Positions 1-6,926 of a DNA stretch of 29,793 nt are shown in pieces. The stretch spans positions 1-29,793 of the IMG/VR virus record IMGVR_UViG_3300032173_000024; one strand, 5' to 3'. The position numbers and the translations under genes are program-made. This DNA is from a virus. The first letter of the stretch is position 1. Each line of letters begins with the position of its first letter. Under the pieces are notes generated by a model that made no database searches, was not told the DNA's origin, and saw only the letters and a list, made by a program, of their open reading frames with translations.

Positions 1-110
1 AGCTCATGGGTGACGTCCCGCGCATCGAGCTGTTCGCACGCGAGGCCGCCCCGGGCTGGAGCCGCTGGGGGCTCGAGGCGCCCGCCGGCGATGGGCTGGT
101 GACGCTGTGA
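1..110 (+). CDS. MT-A70 family adenine methyltransferase, C-terminal fragment
   Basis: Only the last 35 codons lie in the window; the gene enters from the left edge and stops at 108-110. The residues PRIELFARE, followed by PGW and then WGLE, are the typical C-terminal signature of MT-A70-type (IME4/Dam-like) DNA N6-adenine methyltransferases common in phages. The catalytic DPPW motif would lie outside the window. Its stop overlaps the GTG of the next gene, so it is co-transcribed with the genes leading into the packaging block. The family call rests on this C-terminal signature alone. In phages such enzymes usually methylate the genome, for protection or regulation; that role is inferred. Confidence 0.7.
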   Translation, partial: LMGDVPRIELFAREAAPGWSRWGLEAPAGDGLVTL

Positions 111-271
111 GCGAGGCGAAGCCAGCGAAGACCCCACGCAACGCGCGTGTGCACGTTCCCGACGCGACGCATTCCGCGGCGAAGGCGTTCTGCGCGGCGA
201 ACGGCAGAGACATGAAGCGGTGGCTCAGCAAGTTGGTGAAGGCGGCCGTCCGCGACGGGTGGCAGCCATGA
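107..271 (+). CDS. Small ribbon-helix-helix-like protein
   Basis: A 54-residue ORF starts at a GTG that overlaps the preceding stop (GTGA) and ends in an ATGA overlap with the next gene. This tight coupling and the GC-ending codons support it as real despite its size. After a basic, proline-containing N-terminus comes a short strand-like stretch (RVHVPDATH) and then two amphipathic helices (AAKAFCAANG, MKRWLSKLVKAAV), the usual order of small Arc/MetJ-like ribbon-helix-helix DNA-binding proteins. It could instead be an unrelated small helical protein. If it does bind DNA, its position before the terminase genes would suit a regulator; that is inference. Confidence 0.6.
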   Translation: MSEAKPAKTPRNARVHVPDATHSAAKAFCAANGRDMKRWLSKLVKAAVRDGWQP

Positions 272-453
272 GGCGCACGCTCGCCATGCTGCTGGTCGTG
301 CTCGCGTACTGCATCGGGTTGCTTGTTGGGCTGTCGCGCTCGGCTCCGTGCAAGGCGCAGCTCGTAACGTGTCTCGCGCTGGCGCGCGCCTACGAGGCCG
401 AGGCGTGGGAGTGCGTGCGCGTGGTCGACAACTTTGTGAAGGGTCCGAACTGA
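268..453 (+). CDS. Small single-pass membrane protein
   Basis: The product has 61 residues and the start ATG overlaps the previous stop (ATGA). Residues 4-24 form one hydrophobic segment preceded by two arginines, consistent with an N-terminal anchor or uncleaved signal with the rest outside the cytoplasm. The remainder holds three cysteines (SAPCKAQ, VTCLAL, WECVRV) and an alanine-rich helix. I do not recognise the family. It sits between two ribbon-helix-helix-like genes upstream of terminase, too far from the lysis genes to be called a holin. Confidence 0.6.
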   Translation: MRRTLAMLLVVLAYCIGLLVGLSRSAPCKAQLVTCLALARAYEAEAWECVRVVDNFVKGPN

Positions 454-466
454 AAGGCAGCGGGCG

Positions 467-748
467 ATGATGCGACGCTACGATAGCAGGATGCTGCACG
501 TGAGGCCGGACGTGCACGAGCGCGTGAAGCGCTTCTGCCAACGCAACGACATCCGAATGGGTACCTACGTGATGAAGGCCCTGCGCCGCCAGGTGACCGA
601 GGATGAAGAGCGCGAGCAGGAGCGGCTACGCAACGTGCGTTTGCGTGACGAGCGCGAGCGCCAGCTCTACACGCGTGAGGTCATCGCGGTAGACGCGGGC
701 GATTCAGCTATCGGACGGCCGCCGTTTTGGTCCAAGGTGAAGGCATGA
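467..748 (+). CDS. Ribbon-helix-helix-like DNA-binding protein
   Basis: The product has 93 residues and is preceded by an AAAGG-type ribosome site about 10 bases upstream. Residues 8-42 read as strand (RMLHVRPDVHERV), helix and turn (NDIRMGTYVMKALRRQV), a ribbon-helix-helix pattern. Residues 43-70 are a highly charged Glu/Arg helix (EDEEREQERLRN onward) that could be a coiled coil for oligomerisation. The stop overlaps the ATG of the small terminase gene (ATGA), so it belongs to the packaging operon. It may be a transcription regulator of late genes or a packaging accessory; the sequence does not decide. Confidence 0.65.
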   Translation: MMRRYDSRMLHVRPDVHERVKRFCQRNDIRMGTYVMKALRRQVTEDEEREQERLRNVRLRDERERQLYTREVIAVDAGDSAIGRPPFWSKVKA

Positions 749-1293
749 AGCGGAAAGCGTCAACGGCGTCAGAGAAGAGCAGGAAGCGCTCGGGAGTGGT
801 GCGACGCCGGCCGTCTTCTCCAACACGTCGAAAAAGGCCACAGAAGCGCGACCGCTTCCTTGCCGAGTACCGTCGAACGGGGAACATCAAGGCCTCGGCG
901 CAGTTCGCGAACGTCGACCGCAGCACGGTCTACGACTGGCAGAACACGGACGAGGCGTTCTCCGCTGCGCTGCACGTCGCGCTCGATGAGTACGTCGACA
1001 CGCTCGAGACCGAGGCCGACCGGCGCGCGGTAGAAGGTGTGGACGAACCCGTGTTCTACCAGGGGGCCAAGTGCGGCAACGTGCGGCGCTACAGCGACAC
1101 GCTGCTCATGTTCAGGCTCAACGGTTTGCGGCCCGAGAAGTATAAGCGGGTCGAGCGCCACGAGCTCACTGGGAAGAACGGCGGTCCGATCAAGACGGTT
1201 CCGACTTTCGATCTATCGAAGCTGAGTGGGAAGCAACTTGAGGCGCTCGATGTCATCCTCGTCGCGGCCGGCGAAACTCCCGACGCGGGATGA
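745..1293 (+). CDS. terS: Terminase small subunit
   Basis: The product is 182 residues, the DNA-recognition part of the packaging motor, which binds the packaging site and loads the large subunit. The first 35 residues are extremely Lys/Arg/Ser-rich. Residues about 40-66 hold a helix-turn-helix (NIKASAQFANVDRSTVYDW). The later stretch EADRRAVEGVDEPVFYQG followed by RRYSDTLLMFRLNGLRPEKY is characteristic of a widespread phage small-terminase family. The ATG at 745 is chosen over an in-frame GTG at 727 because it forms an ATGA overlap with the preceding stop. The 3' end overlaps the large terminase gene by 44 bases, and the order terS-terL-portal fits the call. Confidence 0.88.
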   Translation: MKRKASTASEKSRKRSGVVRRRPSSPTRRKRPQKRDRFLAEYRRTGNIKASAQFANVDRSTVYDWQNTDEAFSAALHVALDEYVDTLETEADRRAVEGVDEPVFYQGAKCGNVRRYSDTLLMFRLNGLRPEKYKRVERHELTGKNGGPIKTVPTFDLSKLSGKQLEALDVILVAAGETPDAG

Positions 1294-2758
1294 CATCGCC
1301 GCCGAGCGCGCGCGGCGCTCACTATCGCAGTTCATCCGGCAGGCGTGGTCGCAGGTCGAGCCGGGCACGCCGTACACGCATGGCTGGCACGTCGACGCCA
1401 TCGCCGAGCACCTCGAGGCCGTGAGCTCGGGCGCGATTCGTCGCCTCGTCATCAACATCCCGCCGCGGCACGCCAAGTCGCTGACCGTGGCCGTCTTCTG
1501 GCCCGCGTGGGATTGGCTCAGCACACCCTCGCGACAGTTCCTCAGCGCGTCCTACGCCATCGTACTCTCTCGACGCGACGCGGTGCGGGCACGCCGACTC
1601 ATCGAGGGCCCGTGGTACCAAGCCCGCTGGGGCGGCCGATTCGTGCTCGCTGAAGACCAGAACGAGAAGACGCGCTACGAGAACGACAAGGGCGGCTACC
1701 GCATCGCCACGTCGACCGGCGGCTCAGCGACTGGCGACGGCGGCGACATCCTCATCCTCGACGATCCGCACAAGGTGCAGGACGCGCAGAGCGATACCAT
1801 CCGCGAGAACGATCTCGACTGGTGGCGCGAGACCTGGTCGACGCGACTCAACGATCCGCGCAAGAGCTGCGAGGTCATCATCATGCAGCGGCTGCATGAG
1901 CGCGACGTCACTGGGCACGTGCTCGCAGAGGTCGGAGGCTTCGAGCACCTGATGCTTCCGGCGCGCTTCGACCCCGAGCGACGCTGCACAACCTCGATCG
2001 GGTGGTCGGACCCGCGCACGAGCGCCGGCGAGTTGTTGTGGCCCGAGCGCTACGACAGCGCCGAGCTCGCGCTCATCGAGAAGAAGCTCGGCAGCTACGG
2101 CGCCGCGGGGCAGATGGCGCAGCAGCCGGCGCCCTCCGGCGGCGGGCTCTTCAAGTCCTGGTGGCTGCGGTTCTGGATCCCCGCTGATGCAACGGTTCCA
2201 CCGGCGCCCGAGCGCGTGCGCAAGCCCGATGGCTCGTGGCACGAGTGCCAGCAAATCGCGCTGCCCGCGGACCTCGGCACGCATCGCCAGTCGTGGGACT
2301 GCGCATTCAAGGGCACGGCGTCGAGCGACAACGTCGCGGGGCAGCTCTGGGCCGAGCTCGGCGCTGACTCGTTCCTGCTCGACTCGGTGGTCGACAAGAT
2401 GGACATCGTCGCTACGATGCAGGCGATCCGCATGATGGCCGAGCGCTGGCCGCAGGCGCACGAGAAGCTCGTTGAGGACAAGGCCAACGGATCGGCCGTG
2501 ATCCAGATGCTACAGCACGAGGTCCCCGGGCTCATCGCCATCGAGCCGCAGGGTGGCAAGGTCGCGCGCGCGAATGCGGTGGCGCCTACGGTCGAGGCCG
2601 GCAACGTCTACCTCCCGCACCCGGCGCTCTACCCCTGGGTGCGCCCGCTCATCGCCGAACTGACGACCTTCCCTGCGGCCGCCAACGACGACCAGGTCGA
2701 CGCGCTGACGCAGTACCTGAACCGCAGATACGGCACGACCGGCTTCGTCTTCGTGTGA
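1250..2758 (+). CDS. terL: Terminase large subunit
   Basis: The product is 502 residues, the ATPase and nuclease of the packaging motor. The Walker A-like loop is PPRHAKSL (71-78), of the PPRHGKS type with alanine in place of glycine. Walker B is ILILDD (167-172), followed by PHK. The RNase H-like nuclease acidic residues are D350 (SWDCAFKG), D410 (VEDKANG) and D480/D481/D484 (ANDDQVDAL). The ATG at 1250 is chosen because GAGG lies about 8 bases upstream, while an in-frame GTG at 1226 has no better signal; both starts lie inside terS. The gene ends 142 bases before the portal gene, and the repeated CCGGTACAAA motif begins directly after its stop. Confidence 0.96.
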   Translation: MSSSSRPAKLPTRDDIAAERARRSLSQFIRQAWSQVEPGTPYTHGWHVDAIAEHLEAVSSGAIRRLVINIPPRHAKSLTVAVFWPAWDWLSTPSRQFLSASYAIVLSRRDAVRARRLIEGPWYQARWGGRFVLAEDQNEKTRYENDKGGYRIATSTGGSATGDGGDILILDDPHKVQDAQSDTIRENDLDWWRETWSTRLNDPRKSCEVIIMQRLHERDVTGHVLAEVGGFEHLMLPARFDPERRCTTSIGWSDPRTSAGELLWPERYDSAELALIEKKLGSYGAAGQMAQQPAPSGGGLFKSWWLRFWIPADATVPPAPERVRKPDGSWHECQQIALPADLGTHRQSWDCAFKGTASSDNVAGQLWAELGADSFLLDSVVDKMDIVATMQAIRMMAERWPQAHEKLVEDKANGSAVIQMLQHEVPGLIAIEPQGGKVARANAVAPTVEAGNVYLPHPALYPWVRPLIAELTTFPAAANDDQVDALTQYLNRRYGTTGFVFV

Positions 2759-2759
2759 G

Positions 2760-2769
2760 CCGGTACAAA
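2760..2769 (+). repeat. CCGGTACAAA motif, copy 1
   Basis: This is the first of four copies of an AT-rich asymmetric motif (others at 5707, 10673 and 18371), all on the + strand. Here ten bases match, and the following bases are AA rather than TT. It begins one base after the terminase stop codon and 141 bases before the portal ATG. Possible roles are a repressor site of stoperator type or part of a promoter; neither is proven. Confidence 0.6.
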
Positions 2770-2809
2770 AACCGCCATCCGCCGCGAGCCTCGGGAACCG
2801 CCTATTTGC

Positions 2810-2826
2810 CGCGTCTTGCCGACGCG
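2810..2826 (+). other. Short inverted repeat in terL-portal leader
   Basis: CGCGTC and GACGCG form a 6-bp stem around a 5-base loop. No T-run follows, so a classical terminator is not supported. Eighteen bases further on, 2844-2857 (GCGCCGCGCGGCGC) is a perfect 14-base palindrome that could be a dimeric protein site. In such GC-rich DNA short palindromes also occur by chance. Confidence 0.35.
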
Positions 2827-2864
2827 CCGAGCTGGTGCGACTTGCGCCGCGCGGCGCTCTTCGG

Positions 2865-2894
2865 CTGACCTCGGGCACGGCATGGCGCTACCGT
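2865..2894 (+). promoter_or_regulatory. Candidate promoter of the portal operon
   Basis: CTGACC (2865-2870, four of six bases of TTGACA) is separated by 18 bases from TACCGT (2889-2894), which fits the TAnnnT form of a -10 box seen in GC-rich bacteria. Six bases later is the portal ATG at 2901, with no Shine-Dalgarno sequence between. Transcription starting about seven bases after the -10 would begin at or next to the ATG, giving a leaderless message. The same TACCGT-N6-start arrangement precedes the protease gene. This is inference from sequence. Confidence 0.4.
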
Positions 2895-2900
2895 CGGCGT

Positions 2901-5069
2901 ATGTTCGATGGAATCCGCGCCCGCCGGGCACAGACCAAGGCCCGCAAGGCCGAGAGCACGCGCGCCGCCGAGACCGCCACCGTCGCGCAATTGCTCGCCA
3001 ACCGTCAGCCGCCGAAGCGCGGCACTCAACAGCTCGCCGAGGCCTACAAAATCTCGCCGGCGCTGCGCATGGTCTGCGGGCGCATCGGCTATGCCGTCGC
3101 CTCGACGCCCTTCACACTCGAGCGCGCGGTGACCGGCAAGGGCGGCAAGGTGCTGCACCCGTACGCGCTGCAGCGCGCGAGCTTCGAGCACCGAGAGCGC
3201 ATGGCCGCCACGATGCGCAAGGCCGGCAATCTCGAGCCCGTAGCAGACGAGAACCATCCGCTCTTGCGCCTGCTCTCCAACGGCAACCCGCACCTGCCGG
3301 GCACCACGTGCATCAAGATCGCTCAGCTCCACCTCGACATCCACGGCGAGGCATTCTGGATCTTCGAGCGCGACGGGCTAGGCATGCCCGTCGAGATCTG
3401 GCCGGCGCCGCCGGCATGGTGCGTGTCGATCGCAACGCCCACCGAGCCGTTCTTCCTCTTTCGCTGGCAGGGAAGAGAGCGCCGCGTGCCCGAGGCCGAC
3501 GTGGTCTACTTCCGCGACCCCGACCCGGCCAACCCATACGGCCGCGGCACTGGCATCGCCGAGGCCCTCGGCGACGAGCTCGACACCGACGAGTACGCCT
3601 CCAAGTTTATCAAGAGCTTTTTTTATAACGACGCCATCCCTGCCGCTGTCGTGAGCTTCGATGGCGCCGACGAGAAGCAGGTGATGGCCGCCGAGCAGCG
3701 ATGGCTCGCCAAGTTCCGCGGACACCAGAACGCGCACCGCGTTTCGTTCACGAACAAGAAGATCGACGTCAAGCAGCTGACGCAGTCGTTCGCGTCGAAC
3801 CAGATGACGCAGCTGCGCGAGTACGAGCGCGACATCATCATCCACACCTTCGGCGTGCCGCCCGAGATCTTCGGCATCCTCACGAACAGCAACCGTGCAA
3901 CCATCGACGCCGCCGACTACCTGTTCGCGCGATGGGTGATAGTGCCTCGCCTCGACTTCATCCGCAGCACCCTGCAGCACGCTCTTGTGCCAATGTTCGA
4001 CGAGCGCGCCGTGCTTGGCTTCGTGTCGCCGATCCCCGACGACCGAGAGTTCTGGCTCAAGACGGCGGTAGCGAACCCCGCAGCGCTCTCGCGCGGCGAG
4101 TGGCGCGAGTCGCTCGGCAAGGATTCGCATGGCCCTGTCGACGACGTGTACGTGATGACGCTCGGCGCCATCGAGCGCCCCATCCGCGGCAGCATGCCGA
4201 CGCCGAGCGCACCCGCCACGGCTCCGACGCAAGACGCGCCGCAGGTCGAGACGCCGGACACACCGCCACCCGAGTCGACCGCGCCGGCGAAGGCGAAAGC
4301 CGTGCACAAGGACAAGCTTCGCCCTGGTGACGTAGACGCCATCCTCGAAGCCCTCCGGCCCGAGCGCCTCACCGTCGACATCGACAAGCTGTTCCGAGAC
4401 GAGATCGAGAAGTGGGGCAGCGACGCCCTGGCCGAACTCGGCGTTGACCCAAGCTTCTCGATGCTCAACCCTCTCGTGACCCAGCACCTCGAGAAGCTGT
4501 CGCTTGAGCACCTCGGCGGCTTCGTACAGGAGACGACCAAGCAAGAGCTGCGCGACGCGCTCACCGAAGGCGTGCAGGCTGGCGAGAGTAGCCGTGAACT
4601 CGCCGGCCGCGTCGCGGAGGTCTTCGACGGCGCTGATAGTTGGCGCGCGACCAACATCGCGCGGACCGAGGTGCTTGGCTCGAGCAACTTCGCCACGTTC
4701 ACGGCCTACGGCCAGAGCGGCATCGTCGACGGCAAGCAGTGGGTGGACACGCCGGATGACCGCACGCGTGACACGCATCGAGAGCTCGGCGCGCAGCCGC
4801 CCATCCCGCTCAACGATCCGTTTGTCGTCGATGGGAAGATGGCGATGCACCCGGGCGACTTCGGCGATCCGGCGGAAGATTGCATGTGCCGCTGCACTAC
4901 GACGGCGGTAGTCGGCGGGGAGCCGAAGAGCGCCGAGGCCCGCGCCGCCATCTGGAAGGCCTACGACCGCAAGCTCGTGCCGTGGGAAGACAAGACCATC
5001 GCCGCCTTGCGCAAGGGCTTCTCCGGCCAGCGCAACGACATCATCGCAGCACTGCAACGCCTGGCTTAG
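2901..5069 (+). CDS. Portal protein fused to MuF-type head morphogenesis domain
   Basis: The product is 722 residues against roughly 400-550 for a lone portal. Residues 1 to about 425 are an HK97-type portal (AYKISPALRMVCGRIGYAVA; the DIHGEAFWIFERD region; FGVPPEIFGILTNSNRAT), the dodecameric ring through which DNA passes. Residues about 433-470 are a Pro/Ala/Thr-rich linker. The rest is a Mu gpF-like minor head domain, with IARTEVLGSSNFATF near 587, then W-DTPDDRTRDTHRELG and a CMCRC cluster near 665. ATG 2901 is chosen because the repeated leader ends there; no ribosome site is visible, so it may be leaderless. The reading frame runs without a break through the junction, so the fusion looks genuine. 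Confidence 0.92.
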   Translation: MFDGIRARRAQTKARKAESTRAAETATVAQLLANRQPPKRGTQQLAEAYKISPALRMVCGRIGYAVASTPFTLERAVTGKGGKVLHPYALQRASFEHRERMAATMRKAGNLEPVADENHPLLRLLSNGNPHLPGTTCIKIAQLHLDIHGEAFWIFERDGLGMPVEIWPAPPAWCVSIATPTEPFFLFRWQGRERRVPEADVVYFRDPDPANPYGRGTGIAEALGDELDTDEYASKFIKSFFYNDAIPAAVVSFDGADEKQVMAAEQRWLAKFRGHQNAHRVSFTNKKIDVKQLTQSFASNQMTQLREYERDIIIHTFGVPPEIFGILTNSNRATIDAADYLFARWVIVPRLDFIRSTLQHALVPMFDERAVLGFVSPIPDDREFWLKTAVANPAALSRGEWRESLGKDSHGPVDDVYVMTLGAIERPIRGSMPTPSAPATAPTQDAPQVETPDTPPPESTAPAKAKAVHKDKLRPGDVDAILEALRPERLTVDIDKLFRDEIEKWGSDALAELGVDPSFSMLNPLVTQHLEKLSLEHLGGFVQETTKQELRDALTEGVQAGESSRELAGRVAEVFDGADSWRATNIARTEVLGSSNFATFTAYGQSGIVDGKQWVDTPDDRTRDTHRELGAQPPIPLNDPFVVDGKMAMHPGDFGDPAEDCMCRCTTTAVVGGEPKSAEARAAIWKAYDRKLVPWEDKTIAALRKGFSGQRNDIIAALQRLA

Positions 5070-5086
5070 CCAGCGAGAGGAGACCC

Positions 5087-5701
5087 ATGCGCCCCATTGA
5101 CCAAAACCAAGAGGTCACCGGCCTGTTCATCGAGAACGGCAAGATCTACATCATGTTCAACGGCGTGGCGGTCGGTGCGTTCGCGACCGCGGCCGAGCTC
5201 GGCGCCGGCGTGTGCGCCGCGGCGCTGAGTGGTGACCTCGCAGTCAACGCCGCCGGAGTGGTGACGCTCGCCAATCCGCAGCGCGTGCTCTCGAGCTCGA
5301 AGACCATCAACAAGGACGGCACCGGCGTGGACGGTGCAATCGTCGGAAGCTCCGCAGGTCAGCTCGGCGAGGCGAACGGCGTCACGCTCGTCGCTGCGGT
5401 CGCGAACAAGGTGATCGCTCCGCTCGCCATCCTCGTCAACTACGCCCGCGACACGGCAGCCTATACGGGCGGTGGCAACGTCACGGCTGGCTACGCCGAT
5501 GGCGCGGCAGCCACGGGCCTCGTATCCGCGGCGGCGCTGTTCGGTGCCGCGGCGAGCTCGATCCAGGCACTCGCGCCGCTCTCCGGCGCCGCTCTGGTCA
5601 ACAAGGCGCTGGTGCTGCGCGCTGCCTCGGCCTTCACGCAGCCGGGCACGGCCGCCGGCATCGCGGTCGTCACGACCTACTACCGCCTCATCGACGCCTA
5701 A
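5087..5701 (+). CDS. Unknown virion-type protein between portal and protease
   Basis: The product is 204 residues with a clear GAGAGGAG ribosome site before the ATG. It is rich in Ala, Gly and Val, with an N-terminal strand pattern (TGLFIENGKIYIMFNGVAVG), a SGDLAVNAAGVVTL segment and a C-terminus ending VVTTYYRLIDA, all suggestive of a beta-rich structural protein. It has one cysteine and no hydrophobic anchor long enough to call a membrane protein. It occupies the slot between portal and protease, where head genes are expected, so a minor head or decoration role is plausible. I do not recognise a named family. Confidence 0.75.
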   Translation: MRPIDQNQEVTGLFIENGKIYIMFNGVAVGAFATAAELGAGVCAAALSGDLAVNAAGVVTLANPQRVLSSSKTINKDGTGVDGAIVGSSAGQLGEANGVTLVAAVANKVIAPLAILVNYARDTAAYTGGGNVTAGYADGAAATGLVSAAALFGAAASSIQALAPLSGAALVNKALVLRAASAFTQPGTAAGIAVVTTYYRLIDA

Positions 5702-5706
5702 ACCTT

Positions 5707-5719
5707 CCGGTACAAATTT
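5707..5719 (+). repeat. CCGGTACAAATTT motif, copy 2
   Basis: All 13 bases are identical to copy 3 at 10673. It begins six bases after the stop codon of the upstream gene and 140 bases before the protease GTG. It has the same orientation as all other copies, and its AT-rich core stands out against the surrounding GC-rich DNA. Confidence 0.65.
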
Positions 5720-5834
5720 CACTGACCGCCCGCACGCGAGCGCGAGCCATGATTACGGGCGTTCGCGCGCCACGCCCGGCGTTGCCGCTCGCATCGTTCC
5801 GGCGTTTCGCGTGGTTCGCGGCCGCGCCGTTTCG

Positions 5835-5840
5835 TACCGT
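5835..5840 (+). promoter_or_regulatory. Candidate -10 element of the protease/capsid operon
   Basis: TACCGT is followed by exactly six bases and then the protease GTG, matching the arrangement before the portal gene. The distance from the upstream CCGGTACAAA motif (128 bases) is also nearly the same as there (129). No good -35 box is visible, and there is no Shine-Dalgarno sequence, so a leaderless message is possible. A palindrome CGCGGCCGCG lies at 5817-5826. The 145-base gap from 5702 to 5846 holds no other gene that I can support. Confidence 0.35.
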
Positions 5841-5846
5841 GGCCTG

Positions 5847-6917
5847 GTGAAGCTCAAGCGCTACAGCCTCGACGAGTTCAAGCAGGCCGCCAAGTCCGCG
5901 CCGGCGACCGTTGCCGATGCGGCGATCATGAAGGCCTACGCTTGCGACGAGGTGCGCGCACTCGACGTGCAGCCCGGTCAAGAGGCCGAGGCCAAGGTCT
6001 TCGACTTCGCGATCTCGAGCGAGGTCCCCGACCGTCAGACGGACGCCATCGCCCTCGACGGGTGGAAGCTCGACAACTACAGAAAGAATCCCGTCGTGCT
6101 CTGGGCGCACAACGCCATGGAGCAACGCCCGCCGATCGCCACCTCGCCGGCAGTGTGGCCCGAGGCGTCGAAGCTCCGCGCCAAGGCCGACTTCTCGCAG
6201 ACGTTCGACATCGACCCCTTCGCCCGCATGATCTGCCAGCTCATCGCTCGCAAGGTCATCAACGCGTGCTCGGTCGGCTTCCAGCCGATCGTGTACACGT
6301 TCAACGAGGCGCGTGGCATGTTCGCGATGGACTTCCTCGAGCAAGAGCTGCTCGAGTGGAGCCCGTGCCCGGTGCCAGCCAACCCCGACGCACTCCAGGG
6401 CGCCAAGTCGATGGGCGTCGACACGAAGCCGCTCGTCGAGTGGGCCGAGAAGGTGCTCGACGGCGAGCGCGGCGCTGGCCTGTGGGTGCCCAAGGAGCTC
6501 GCGACCATTGCGCAAGTCGCCAAGGCGCGCGGCATCGCCGCCGGTTCGCCCGTGTCGGTGAGCGTGCCCGCTGCCATCGTCTCGAAGGCCGGCCGCGTGT
6601 TGAGCTCGACCAACGAGCAGGCGTTGCGCGACGCCGTCGCCGCCATCGAATCCGCGTCAGAGTCGATCTCGTCCGTGCTCGACCAGGTCAACCCGGCAGG
6701 CGCCGATCCTGCTGAGCCTGGCGAAGAGCCAGTTGCGGGCAAGGCCGCCGAGTCAACGGTCACCGCATCCGCCACCGCCACCATCGTCGAGCCTACGCCG
6801 CCGAGCGCCGCGGAGATCGCCGCGGTCATCAAGGCCGAGCTTCCCAATCTCATTCGAGAGATCACCAAAGACAGCATCGAGAAAGCCATGCGGAAGGCGC
6901 ATGGCCGCATCGACTAG
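5847..6917 (+). CDS. HK97-family prohead protease with long C-terminal extension
   Basis: The product is 356 residues and processes capsid precursors during head maturation. The core is typical of the family: FAISSEVPDRQTDAIALDGW (about 54-73), then NYRKNPVVLWAHN with catalytic His 88, then CSVGFQP with nucleophile Ser 142. After about residue 190 the protein continues with a charged helical region, a Pro/Ala/Ser/Thr-rich stretch (about 275-320) and a final amphipathic helix (IKAELPNLIREITKDSIEKAMRKA split by its acidic residues). Such an extension may serve as a scaffold; that is inference. GTG 5847 is chosen because the sequence upstream in this frame is only a shadow of the previous gene. 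A GGAGA site for the capsid gene follows the stop. Confidence 0.9.
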   Translation: MKLKRYSLDEFKQAAKSAPATVADAAIMKAYACDEVRALDVQPGQEAEAKVFDFAISSEVPDRQTDAIALDGWKLDNYRKNPVVLWAHNAMEQRPPIATSPAVWPEASKLRAKADFSQTFDIDPFARMICQLIARKVINACSVGFQPIVYTFNEARGMFAMDFLEQELLEWSPCPVPANPDALQGAKSMGVDTKPLVEWAEKVLDGERGAGLWVPKELATIAQVAKARGIAAGSPVSVSVPAAIVSKAGRVLSSTNEQALRDAVAAIESASESISSVLDQVNPAGADPAEPGEEPVAGKAAESTVTASATATIVEPTPPSAAEIAAVIKAELPNLIREITKDSIEKAMRKAHGRID

Positions 6918-6926
6918 GAGACTGCA

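Noticed and set aside
1-750. A cos or pac packaging site near the small terminase gene
   Set aside because: No distinctive inverted repeats or terminase-site pattern could be recognised by eye, and the genome ends are not in view.
3378-5057. Open frame of 559 codons on the - strand opposite the portal gene
   Set aside because: Same kind of antisense shadow; composition is Arg/Leu/Val/His-rich without domains, while the + strand frame clearly encodes portal and MuF.
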